The notes under the pieces are model-generated. The model made no database searches, had not been told where the DNA came from, and saw only the letters and a list, made by a program, of their open reading frames with translations. Positions 1 to 7,502 of a stretch of DNA of 64,000 nt are shown in pieces (the stretch's first letter is position 1; the number at the start of each line of letters is the position of its first letter). The position numbers and the translations under genes were made by a program. The stretch covers positions 1-64,000 of the forward strand of contig JAIRVF010000040.1 in assembly GCA_031254035.1 (NCBI GenBank). The letters run 5' to 3'. The DNA is from Paenibacillus sp. GTDB taxonomy: Bacteria > Bacillota > Bacilli > Paenibacillales > Paenibacillaceae.

Positions 1-1
1 C

Positions 2-280
2 AGAGGGATCATTGCAGCTATTATCATGGGGATGACCCGGGCGATCGGTGAAACGATGGCAGTTGTCATGGTCATTGGAAATACGGCACAGCTGGCTAAG
101 ACGTTTTTCACTCCGGCCTCGGTACTCACAAGTAACATCGTTATGCAAATATCCAACGTGGAATTTGATTCGACGTGGAATTACGCACTTCATATGATGG
201 CATTTCTGCTGCTTGTTATTTCATTTATCCTTATTCTGTTTATCCGTTATCTTGGACGGAAGGGGAGTGACAAGGCATGA
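2..280 (+). CDS. pstC: Phosphate ABC transporter permease PstC (C-terminal part)
   Basis: The window opens inside this gene; the frame is open from base 2 and ends in TGA at 278-280. It encodes the last ~92 residues of an integral membrane permease. The stretch GMTRAIGETMAVVMVIGN matches the cytoplasmic EAA-type loop of PstC that docks on the ATPase, and is followed by a final hydrophobic helix and a basic tail (RYLGRKG). With PstA it forms the channel of the high-affinity PstSCAB inorganic phosphate importer. Its stop overlaps the pstA start (ATG at 277), which indicates translational coupling. The assignment rests on the loop motif plus the neighbour; the N-terminus is outside the window. 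Confidence 0.9.
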   Translation, partial: RGIIAAIIMGMTRAIGETMAVVMVIGNTAQLAKTFFTPASVLTSNIVMQISNVEFDSTWNYALHMMAFLLLVISFILILFIRYLGRKGSDKA

Positions 281-1158
281 CGGACATGACGCGAAGCCGC
301 AAGATGCAAAGATCGTTAATGTACAACAAGTTGGCAACCGGAGCTTTTTACGGCTTGGGAGCGTTGGTGCTGCTTCTGATCTTCTGGCTTCTGTTTACGA
401 TTCTCAGCAAAGGCATCCCCGGTCTGACGCTAGACTTCTTAATGAAGTTGCCGGAAGATATGGACGCTGGCGGCGGGATCGGCCCGGTTTTGTTCAACTC
501 TTTTTACATACTGTTTCTATCCCTGTTGATTTCAGTTCCAATCGGCGTGGGTGCAGGGATTTACATGGCTGAATATGCACCTGAAAACAAATTTACCGAG
601 GTGCTGCGCATCTGCGTGGAAAGCCTTTCTTCCGTGCCATCCATTGTGTTCGGGATGCTGGGCCTCGCCATTTTCGCCGAGTACTTTCAAGTCGGATTGA
701 CGATCTTGGGCGGAGCGGTAAGCCTGGCTTTCCTGAACCTGCCGATGCTGGCAAGAGTGACAGAGGAAGCGGTTCGCGCCGTACCTAATGACGTGAAAAA
801 TGCTTCATACGCACTAGGCATGACCAAATTCCAATGCATCCGCACAGTCGTGCTGCCAATGGCGCTTCAGGGGATTATCACCGGCATCTGTCTAGTGGCG
901 GGACGCGCTTTCGGCGAATCGGCTGTTATTTTACTCACGGCAGGTCTTAGCACTTCGGGTGAAATGTGGGATTTCAACTTGTTTTCGCCTGGTGAAACAC
1001 TCGCCGTTCATCTCTGGTATGTCCAATCGGAGGCGATCGTTGAAGACGCTGCACAGATTGCCGACCGCTCTGCAGCCGTACTGGTCGTTGTCGTTTTGCT
1101 CATTAATCTCTTATTCCGGATACCACTCTGGATTAATAACCGCAAGCTGAAGCGTTAG
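277..1158 (+). CDS. pstA: Phosphate ABC transporter permease PstA
   Basis: 293-residue membrane protein, the second permease subunit of the PstSCAB phosphate importer. A basic cytoplasmic N-terminus leads into a membrane helix at about residues 24-46, followed by the typical PstA loop (GGGIGPVLFNSF) and several further hydrophobic segments. The EAA-like loop is at roughly residues 165-205 (AVPNDVKNASYALGMTKFQ). The ATG overlaps the pstC stop by 4 bp. In most genomes pstB (the ATPase) follows directly, but here the next 350 bp are non-coding and a PAP2 phosphatase comes next, so pstB must lie elsewhere. Length and motifs are normal for the family. Confidence 0.95.
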   Translation: MTDMTRSRKMQRSLMYNKLATGAFYGLGALVLLLIFWLLFTILSKGIPGLTLDFLMKLPEDMDAGGGIGPVLFNSFYILFLSLLISVPIGVGAGIYMAEYAPENKFTEVLRICVESLSSVPSIVFGMLGLAIFAEYFQVGLTILGGAVSLAFLNLPMLARVTEEAVRAVPNDVKNASYALGMTKFQCIRTVVLPMALQGIITGICLVAGRAFGESAVILLTAGLSTSGEMWDFNLFSPGETLAVHLWYVQSEAIVEDAAQIADRSAAVLVVVVLLINLLFRIPLWINNRKLKR

Positions 1159-1510
1159 CATGTAAAACGAAAAGAGGGCGTTCCAAAAGTAAGTAAGTTA
1201 CAATAGCGATCGTAGTAATGATTCGAACTTGTAGCGTCACATAACGGAAAGGAGGGTACTCCTAGGGTTCTTTGAACCTTATGGGGTGCCCTCTTTTTCG
1301 CGTGGATGGGTTATCTTAATTCCGTTGTTGCACTCAGGCATATTTTCAGATTTTCTTTGGCGCTAGGTTGAGTTTTCACCAATTGTCTACATGTATGGGT
1401 GTTGAATGATGACGGATCGCGGAGTACAATGGTTCAACAAGGTTTTGGCTGCAATGCCAGGACGTGTTATCCAAAACGCGATTCTGAATTCAGAAAGGTT
1501 CTGATTATTT
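1159..1510. other. Intergenic region after pstA with a long-range inverted repeat
   Basis: 352 bp without a convincing gene. AAAAGAGGGC near 1172-1181 is complementary to GCCCTCTTTTT near 1286-1296. Between them lie a smaller hairpin (GGTTC TTT GAACC, about 1265-1277) and GGAGGGTACTCC. The right arm runs into T residues, so the whole could act as a terminator for the pst operon or be a degenerate mobile palindrome. No ORF with a ribosome site was seen in the remainder. Confidence 0.4.
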
Positions 1511-2182
1511 ATGTTATGGCTAAAAGATAGAATTCCTAAGCGGATGATGCGCTGGTCTCCTCTTCTGCTTATGCTTGTTTTCCCTGTTCTTGGGGGGATG
1601 TATAAACTGGTGAATCAGCCGAGAAAACATGTGTTTTCTCTTGTCATGCCTCTGGATCAGGCGACACCGTTCATTAAATATTTCGCTCTTCCTTATGGGG
1701 TTTGGATTTTTTACATTTATGTGTGTATCGTCTATTTCTTCTTCCGGGACCGTACTTCCTATTACCATTCGATGCTCCTATATACGGTATGTGCGCTAAC
1801 ATGTTATGTGATCTACCTGGTTTTCCAGACGACCGTACCACGGCCGGAAGTGGTCGGAAACGATCCATTTGCACAATTGATGCGTTTTCTTTACAACCGT
1901 GACCAGCCGTTTAACTGCTTTCCGAGCATTCACTGCTTTTCAAGTTATATGGTGATGCGAATGATTTGGAGGAGTCCGGCGCGCAATCGCGTGAACACGG
2001 TTCTAATCAGCGGAATGTCGCTATTGATCATCGCTTCGACGTTGTTTATAAAACAGCATGTCATCATGGACGTGGTTGGCGCGATTGCACTTGTTGAAAT
2101 TTACATCTTTTTACTAATCAAGCTTCCTGCGATGCACCGGAATAAAGTGGCATCCGAGCGCCGCCAAGAATTTCAGGCATAA
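1511..2182 (+). CDS. PAP2-superfamily membrane phosphatase
   Basis: 223-residue membrane protein of the phosphatidic acid phosphatase type 2 family. The motifs visible in order are VPRP (around residue 117), FPSIHCFSS (around 143) carrying the conserved PSxH signature, and KQHVIMDVVGA (around 184), which holds the conserved His and Asp of motif 3. Five to six hydrophobic segments surround them. Such enzymes dephosphorylate lipid phosphates such as undecaprenyl pyrophosphate, phosphatidic acid or sphingolipid-like substrates at the outer membrane face; the substrate here cannot be read from the sequence. It is monocistronic and is followed by a clear terminator at 2216-2243. The ATG is preceded by only a modest ribosome site (AGAAAGG). 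Confidence 0.85.
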   Translation: MLWLKDRIPKRMMRWSPLLLMLVFPVLGGMYKLVNQPRKHVFSLVMPLDQATPFIKYFALPYGVWIFYIYVCIVYFFFRDRTSYYHSMLLYTVCALTCYVIYLVFQTTVPRPEVVGNDPFAQLMRFLYNRDQPFNCFPSIHCFSSYMVMRMIWRSPARNRVNTVLISGMSLLIIASTLFIKQHVIMDVVGAIALVEIYIFLLIKLPAMHRNKVASERRQEFQA

Positions 2183-2215
2183 TTACATTCATGCATATGG
2201 CGATTGTCATTCATA

Positions 2216-2243
2216 AAAAACTGTCCTTAAGGGCAGTTTTTTT
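2216..2243 (+). terminator. Rho-independent terminator after the PAP2 gene
   Basis: AAAAAACTGTCC TTAA GGGCAGTTTTTTT forms a short GC-containing stem flanked by A and T runs, about 35 bp after the PAP2 stop codon. Confidence 0.85.
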
Positions 2244-2340
2244 GTTTGTATATAATTCAGAAATGGAATTTAGGCTCAACATCATGATTCGTACTAAATT
2301 AATATCTTTTTTAGAAAATAACCATAAAATTCAAGCTATA

Positions 2341-2349
2341 TGCTATAAT
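2341..2349 (+). promoter_or_regulatory. Extended -10 promoter of the GntR/MFS pair
   Basis: TGCTATAAT is a perfect -10 hexamer with the TG extension. It lies 34 bp upstream of the GntR ATG at 2383. No good -35 hexamer is visible, which is usual for extended -10 promoters. Confidence 0.55.
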
Positions 2350-2382
2350 AGACCAATCATCCGATGTTTGGAGGAATTAAAA

Positions 2383-3096
2383 ATGACATTGCAGCGTCCA
2401 ACAAAACGAACGTTGGTTGAACAAATCGTTTCTGAGCTGGAGCGGCTGATCGAGGACGGCACCTGGCCGGTTGGAGAACGGATACCTACGGAACCCGAGC
2501 TGGTCAAAGAACTTGGCGTGAGCAGAAATACGATCAGGGAAGCTGTTCATGCTCTCATACACGCAGGAATGTTGCGGACAAGACAGGGAGACGGGACATA
2601 TGTATGTTCTACCAGCTGTCTGACGCCAATTCTTGTACGCAGGGTGGAGCGCTCCAAGCTGAGCGAAACGCTTGAGGTTCGATCGGCTTTGGAACAAGAG
2701 GGGGCACGGCTTGCCGCATTGCGGCGGACGCCGGATGATATCGCGCGGATTAAGTTGGCGTATGATAACTGCCGCAAGGCAGAAGAAGACGGGAATATCG
2801 CCTGTTATATCCGTTCGGATTATATGTTTCACAAAGAGATTATCGCAGCCGCGCATAATTCGATCTTAAGCGATCTGTATGATTCGATAAGCGAAGCCGT
2901 CGAGCAGGTCGTAACCTTTGGATGTGGCAATTTGGAATTGACACGGCAGCATTCGGAACTGAATGAACGGTTGGTACAAGCGATTATCGCCCAGGATGAA
3001 GCCGGTTCAGCCGATGCCGTACGGGCTTATATTGACGCTTCGCGCGCAATGTTGCTGAAGAATAGAGAAGGAGGAACTGAACTACAACATGAATAG
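2383..3096 (+). CDS. GntR-family (FadR/FCD subfamily) transcriptional regulator
   Basis: 237 residues. The N-terminal winged helix-turn-helix of the GntR family is at about residues 8-75 (LVEQIVSELERLIEDG, GERIPTEPELVKELGVSRNT, GDGTYV). It is followed by an all-helical FCD effector domain (ALEQEGARLAALRRT, DYMFHKEIIAAAHN with the metal-ligand-like D and H residues). The frame is open further upstream, but ATG 2383 is the start because TTGGAGGA lies 8 bases before it and the -10 box at 2344 lies within the longer frame. The stop overlaps the start of the MFS gene by 8 bp, so the regulator probably controls this transporter. The effector is unknown. Confidence 0.9.
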   Translation: MTLQRPTKRTLVEQIVSELERLIEDGTWPVGERIPTEPELVKELGVSRNTIREAVHALIHAGMLRTRQGDGTYVCSTSCLTPILVRRVERSKLSETLEVRSALEQEGARLAALRRTPDDIARIKLAYDNCRKAEEDGNIACYIRSDYMFHKEIIAAAHNSILSDLYDSISEAVEQVVTFGCGNLELTRQHSELNERLVQAIIAQDEAGSADAVRAYIDASRAMLLKNREGGTELQHE

Positions 3097-4327
3097 CGGA
3101 ACCCAAGTAAAAAATGAGACGGAAAATGTATCCGTATCCACCGGATTGAAGGCGGTCATTTTGATTCTCGGCATCATCATGGTTGCGACGACGCTGCGGT
3201 CTCCCATTACTGCAGTCGGGCCGCTTATTGAAACGATCCGCAGTGACACGGGTATGTCCCACACTTTAGCCGGACTGCTGACGACGTTTCCGCTGCTTGC
3301 TTTTGCATTGATGTCGCCTCTGGCGCCGAGAATTGCCAGGAAGTGGGGGATGGAGAGGGCTCTATTTGCAGGAATAATTACCGTGACGGCAGGGATCACG
3401 CTGCGGTTTATCCCGTCCCTTGCGGCCTTGTTCACCGGTACAATTATTCTTGGTCTCGGCATTGCGGTTGGCAACGTGCTGTTACCGAGCTTGATCAAAC
3501 GAGATTTCCCGCTTCGGGTTGGCGTAATGACAGGGATTTATTCCGTATCCATGAACGTCTTTGCCGCCATCGCTTCCGGAGTGAGCGTTCCAGTAACCAG
3601 GCATCTTAGTTCCGGATGGCGTGGTGCATTGCTGATGTGGGGCATTTCATCACTCGTTGCGCTCATCGTTTGGCTGCCTCAGCTACGTTACCGTCATCAA
3701 ACGGAGAACGTGCAAATATCGTCCAAAAGCAATGTTTGGTGCTCTAAACTAGCTTGGCAGGTTACAATTGTGATGGGGCTACAGTCCTTTGTTTTTTATT
3801 CCGTTGTTGCATGGCTTCCTGAAATTTTGTCTGGCCGGGGAATGAGTGCCGGTACAGCAGGATGGATGCTCTCTCTGATGCAACTTTTCAGCGTGCCGGC
3901 GACATTCTTCGTTCCGGTTTTGGCGGCTCGCTTTAATAATCAACGCGGCCTCGTTACCGCGACGTTTCTTTGCTTCGTGTTGGGCTTTGTGTCTCTGTTA
4001 ACCGACATCAATGCGTTGATTCCCTTATCTGTGATTCTGATCGGCATAGGAACAGGCGCTGCTTTTGGACTGGTGACAATGTTCTTCATGCTTCGAACAC
4101 GTCATACACATCAGGCTGCTGAATTATCCGGAATGGCACAGTCAATCGGATATTTGCTGGCAGCCGTCGGCCCCTTCCTGATCGGCTTCGTGCATGATTT
4201 AACAGGCAGTTGGTCAGCGGCAATAGGGCTCTTAATCCTCGTGTCTGTAATCTATTTGCTGACCGGCTTGGGTGCTGGAAGCAATCGGTACATTGGAGAA
4301 GAGCATCAAAAAACCTCCGTTAATTGA
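3089..4327 (+). CDS. CynX/NimT-type MFS transporter
   Basis: 412 residues with about twelve hydrophobic segments, a major facilitator of the cyanate/nitroimidazole transporter group. The N-terminal stretch TTLRSPITAVGPLI followed by GLLTTFPLLAFALMSPLAPRIARKWGMER (motif A-like loop) is typical of this group. Members have been linked to cyanate, 2-nitroimidazole or osmolyte transport, but the substrate here is not predictable. Translation is coupled to the upstream GntR regulator (8-bp overlap, with AGAAGGAGG about 12 bases before the ATG). The stop codon lies inside a bidirectional terminator. Confidence 0.88.
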   Translation: MNSGTQVKNETENVSVSTGLKAVILILGIIMVATTLRSPITAVGPLIETIRSDTGMSHTLAGLLTTFPLLAFALMSPLAPRIARKWGMERALFAGIITVTAGITLRFIPSLAALFTGTIILGLGIAVGNVLLPSLIKRDFPLRVGVMTGIYSVSMNVFAAIASGVSVPVTRHLSSGWRGALLMWGISSLVALIVWLPQLRYRHQTENVQISSKSNVWCSKLAWQVTIVMGLQSFVFYSVVAWLPEILSGRGMSAGTAGWMLSLMQLFSVPATFFVPVLAARFNNQRGLVTATFLCFVLGFVSLLTDINALIPLSVILIGIGTGAAFGLVTMFFMLRTRHTHQAAELSGMAQSIGYLLAAVGPFLIGFVHDLTGSWSAAIGLLILVSVIYLLTGLGAGSNRYIGEEHQKTSVN

Positions 4328-4347
4328 CAATTGACGGGGGTTTTTTG
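4308..4347 (+). terminator. Bidirectional terminator between the MFS gene and the GT8 gene
   Basis: AAAAAACCTCCGT and ACGGGGGTTTTTT pair around a short loop. The A run on the left and T run on the right allow it to work on both strands between the convergent MFS and glycosyltransferase genes. Confidence 0.85.
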
Positions 4348-4408
4348 GGCTATAACTATTTTTATGTTCATAAATTATGGAAAGGTAAAGCGTTATCCCA
4401 TCGCCGAT

Positions 4409-5503
4409 TTAAGGGCGGCTGCCCAATTTTGACCGGTTATGATTTTTAGAGGATCGGGGTGCAACCGTTTGTTGTTTCGACCTCCCACGTGTGCCGGATG
4501 TGGTCGTGTTTAAGGAAGCCCAGATCGTCTTCCTCTGTCTCAACGGTCTGCTTTTTCTTATGAACCCGGTTTTTCTTAGAGAAGTTTTTCGGTTTTTTCG
4601 CCTCTGAAGAACATGCTTGCCCCTGGCACTAATCTTTCTTCTCGTGACCTTACCCCCCACTGACTGCACAGGCCGTGTCAACTGCATTGAAGGCATTCTC
4701 CAAGGGGTCAGATTAAAGTTGTTCTGATATAGACTGTAACCGGGGGAAAGGGGATTCCAGCTTTTGATATCACCGGCAAAGTGGATGATTTTTTGATGAA
4801 AATCATCCACTGAACCATGGATGTAAAATGAGTTAAAACGCTGATCCAGCTGAAGGTAGTTTCCTCCAAACACATGATTCAGTACATCTTGATCCGGCAT
4901 CGTTGTGCCCGGGAAACTTCGTAGAAAGTTCAGAGTGTCTTCATACCAGTTCATTTTTTGGCGGATATTATTCAGCTCGAATACGATAACCCCGGAATTG
5001 AAATAAATAGCCGGATCCAGTCCAAGAACGGTGACGTTCTCTGCAACATTTATAACGCCAGGATCGAGGATCGCCCCTAAATAGAAGCCATTCAGTTCCG
5101 CCGCCCACAGCTCCGCAATATCTAAATTCACGATGACGTCACAGTCCAGATAAATGACTTTATCGGCAGGGATTAAGGAAGGAAGCAGGATCCGATACAT
5201 ACTTCCCCCTGTCCATGTATGAAGCGAAGCAGTACCTGACAACACTTCAGCCATCTCAGCAGGCAGGGTAACCGGATAAAAGTTAATCGTGTGATTAAAG
5301 CTTGAAGCCAACTGCGTGAGCCTAAGCTTGTTCTCTACGGTCAGGGTTTCATCATGAAGAATATGGACATTGATCTTGGAACTCGTGTTGCGAAAAACCG
5401 ACGTGAGAGCTACGGCGGCATGCTCTGCGTAGCTTCCATCGCGATCATTAAAAGCCAAAGCTAATTCGATCACTGCCGGTGAGATCGCTTTATGAATCTT
5501 CAA
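4409..5503 (-). CDS. Family 8 glycosyltransferase with a probably frameshifted C-terminus
   Basis: Reading on the minus strand, residues 1-265 are a clear GT8 domain: an N-terminal nucleotide-sugar fold, the DxD metal site in YLDCDVIVNLDIAELW, the donor-binding PDQDVLN, and HFAGDIKSW, the family HxxGxxKxW motif. The last ~95 residues in this frame are almost all Arg, Lys, Ser and Thr, which is untypical and looks like out-of-frame translation. In the neighbouring frames the same DNA reads as balanced protein (PWENAFNAVDTA..., then EERLVPGASMFF..., then VETEEDDLGFLKHDHIRHTW...) ending at a stop at 4446-4448. Single-base slips near 4700, in the C6 run 4653-4658 and in the T6 run 4593-4598 would join them. 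The catalytic part is intact. It probably transfers a hexose to an envelope glycan or to protein; the acceptor is unknown. Confidence 0.8.
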   Translation of the reverse strand: MKIHKAISPAVIELALAFNDRDGSYAEHAAVALTSVFRNTSSKINVHILHDETLTVENKLRLTQLASSFNHTINFYPVTLPAEMAEVLSGTASLHTWTGGSMYRILLPSLIPADKVIYLDCDVIVNLDIAELWAAELNGFYLGAILDPGVINVAENVTVLGLDPAIYFNSGVIVFELNNIRQKMNWYEDTLNFLRSFPGTTMPDQDVLNHVFGGNYLQLDQRFNSFYIHGSVDDFHQKIIHFAGDIKSWNPLSPGYSLYQNNFNLTPWRMPSMQLTRPVQSVGGKVTRRKISARGKHVLQRRKNRKTSLRKTGFIRKSRPLRQRKTIWASLNTTTSGTRGRSKQQTVAPRSSKNHNRSKLGSRP

Positions 5504-5756
5504 GTGGCCCTCCTCCTTTTTATGCAGTCGTATCTGATGTCATCATATGCGACAAAGGCGTTTTGAATAGTGGACATCTATCCTAATCACGAGAAAAAAT
5601 AATAGATAACCTGCCCTTTTACCCGGAATCGTCAGTCATTGTTTACAATTAACCACGTTTGTCACGAATGCTGCTATTTTGTAAATCTGTTATATTTTAG
5701 ATACAAAATTGTTGGTAATGGATTTTAAAACGTCAGGATAAGGAGGGATGGACCAT

Positions 5757-7502
5757 TTGAGGAACTTTGAACTTCTGACCCGTTATTTGAAGGAAAACAA
5801 GCTGCTCTACCTTACTGCGGTAATTTTGATTATTTTAGCCAACATAGATCAGTCTTTGCTGCCACAGATGCTTGGAAAGGTAACGGACGGACTCAAAGAT
5901 GGCTCACTGGGACGGGATGGACTGATTCAGATCAGCCTTATTTTGCTTGCCATTGCGGTATCTTACGGTACTTTGTTCGGGCTTGGCCAATTTACGGTGA
6001 TGAGACTTGGACGGCGGTTTGAGTTTATTACCCGGGGCCGTATCTTCTCACAATTTTCTAGATTGAGCGAGGACTTCTTTTCCAGACAAGGTACAGGGAA
6101 GTTGCTCAGCTACGTAATGAATGACGTGACCTCTGTGCGAGAGGCCATATCTTCTGGTTTTACACAAACAACCAATGCGACATTTGCAGTTATCTCCTGT
6201 GTAACGATGATGCTGATCACCGGCATTCCAGCCATCCTGATCTTGGTCAGTGTATGCCCATTAATATTGATCCCATTTTTGGTGATTTATTTTGGTCCTC
6301 GGATTCGGGAAAGATCGATGAAGGTGCAGGAAAACCTGGCGATCATGACGGAGTCTGCTGATGAGCAAATCGGCGGGATCCGTGTAACCAAGACGTTTGC
6401 CATGGAGGAAGCGGCTCAGCGTAGATTCGATAGTACGGTTGACGGCGTCCGGGATGCGCAGCTCCGTCTCGTGCGGATGTCTTCTCTTTTTCAGGCTATA
6501 CTTCCTTTCCTTGGAGCATTGTCGCTTGTGGTTTCGCTTCTTGTTGGAGGTTACATGGCCATCCGATATCAATTGTCGCTCGGGGATTTTGTTGCCTTAA
6601 CCTTTTATTTGCGGATGCTTACCGGACCTCTTCAGCAAATCGGAAACGTCATTAATATGATGCAGCGCTCAGGCGCTTCCTTGGAGCGGGTAAACCGGTT
6701 ATTGGCAGAAGTGCCTAGTGTAAGGGATCATGATTCGGCTATTGAGCTGGGCTCCATAGGAGATATTGAAATTGCCCATTTGAATTTCTCCTATCCGGGT
6801 GTTTCGGATAAAACGCTGAAGGACATCAGCTTTACCATCCATAAGGGTGAGACGGTCGGTTTAATTGGGCGTACGGGCAGCGGGAAGTCGACTCTGGCAA
6901 AGCTGCTGCTGCGGATTTATGAACCTCCTGCGGGCAGCATCCGCGTAAGCGGGGAGGATATTACGGAAGTTTCTCTCGACACTCTGCGGCGGAAAATCGG
7001 ATATGTCCCACAGGATGGATTTCTGTTCAGTACCGACATAGCAGACAATATTGCGTTCAGTAACCGGTCGGCGAACATGAGGCAGATTCGTACTGCGGCG
7101 GATCAGGCTTTATTGCTGGATAGCGTAAACACATTCAAGGAGGGGTTCGAAACCAAGCTGGGTGAGCGCGGGCTTACACTTTCGGGTGGACAAAGGCAGC
7201 GTACTAGCCTGGCGAGGGGCCTGATGAAAAAACCGGAACTGCTTATTCTCGATGACAGTATGAGCGCCGTGGATACCATTACGGAATCAGGAATTCTAAA
7301 CAATCTCGTAAAAGAGCGCAAAGGCAAAACAACTTTGATCATTGCCCACCGAATCAGCAGCGTGCAGCATGCCAACGAGATCATCGTTTTAGATGAAGGA
7401 CATATCGTGCAGCGCGGGACTCATGAGCAACTAATGGCCCTGCGGGACGGATTGTATGCTTCTTTGTACCGGATCCAACAGGAGGGATTGCAGCATGCCT
7501 AA
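5757..7502 (+). CDS. Heterodimeric ABC exporter, half-transporter with degenerate Walker B
   Basis: About 581 residues, with a six-helix membrane domain (about 1-310) followed by an ATPase: Walker A GRTGSGKST, Q-loop GYVPQDG, signature LSGGQRQR, Walker B LLILDDSMS and H-loop AHRIS. The catalytic Glu after Walker B is replaced by Asp (DD instead of DE), as in one partner of heterodimeric exporters such as BmrC/YknU types. The frame opens at ATG 5748, but AAGGAGGG abuts that codon. TTG 5757 sits about 10 bases from the GGAGG and is the better start. It overlaps its partner gene by 8 bp. Likely roles are drug, lipid or peptide efflux. Confidence 0.9.
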   Translation: MRNFELLTRYLKENKLLYLTAVILIILANIDQSLLPQMLGKVTDGLKDGSLGRDGLIQISLILLAIAVSYGTLFGLGQFTVMRLGRRFEFITRGRIFSQFSRLSEDFFSRQGTGKLLSYVMNDVTSVREAISSGFTQTTNATFAVISCVTMMLITGIPAILILVSVCPLILIPFLVIYFGPRIRERSMKVQENLAIMTESADEQIGGIRVTKTFAMEEAAQRRFDSTVDGVRDAQLRLVRMSSLFQAILPFLGALSLVVSLLVGGYMAIRYQLSLGDFVALTFYLRMLTGPLQQIGNVINMMQRSGASLERVNRLLAEVPSVRDHDSAIELGSIGDIEIAHLNFSYPGVSDKTLKDISFTIHKGETVGLIGRTGSGKSTLAKLLLRIYEPPAGSIRVSGEDITEVSLDTLRRKIGYVPQDGFLFSTDIADNIAFSNRSANMRQIRTAADQALLLDSVNTFKEGFETKLGERGLTLSGGQRQRTSLARGLMKKPELLILDDSMSAVDTITESGILNNLVKERKGKTTLIIAHRISSVQHANEIIVLDEGHIVQRGTHEQLMALRDGLYASLYRIQQEGLQHA

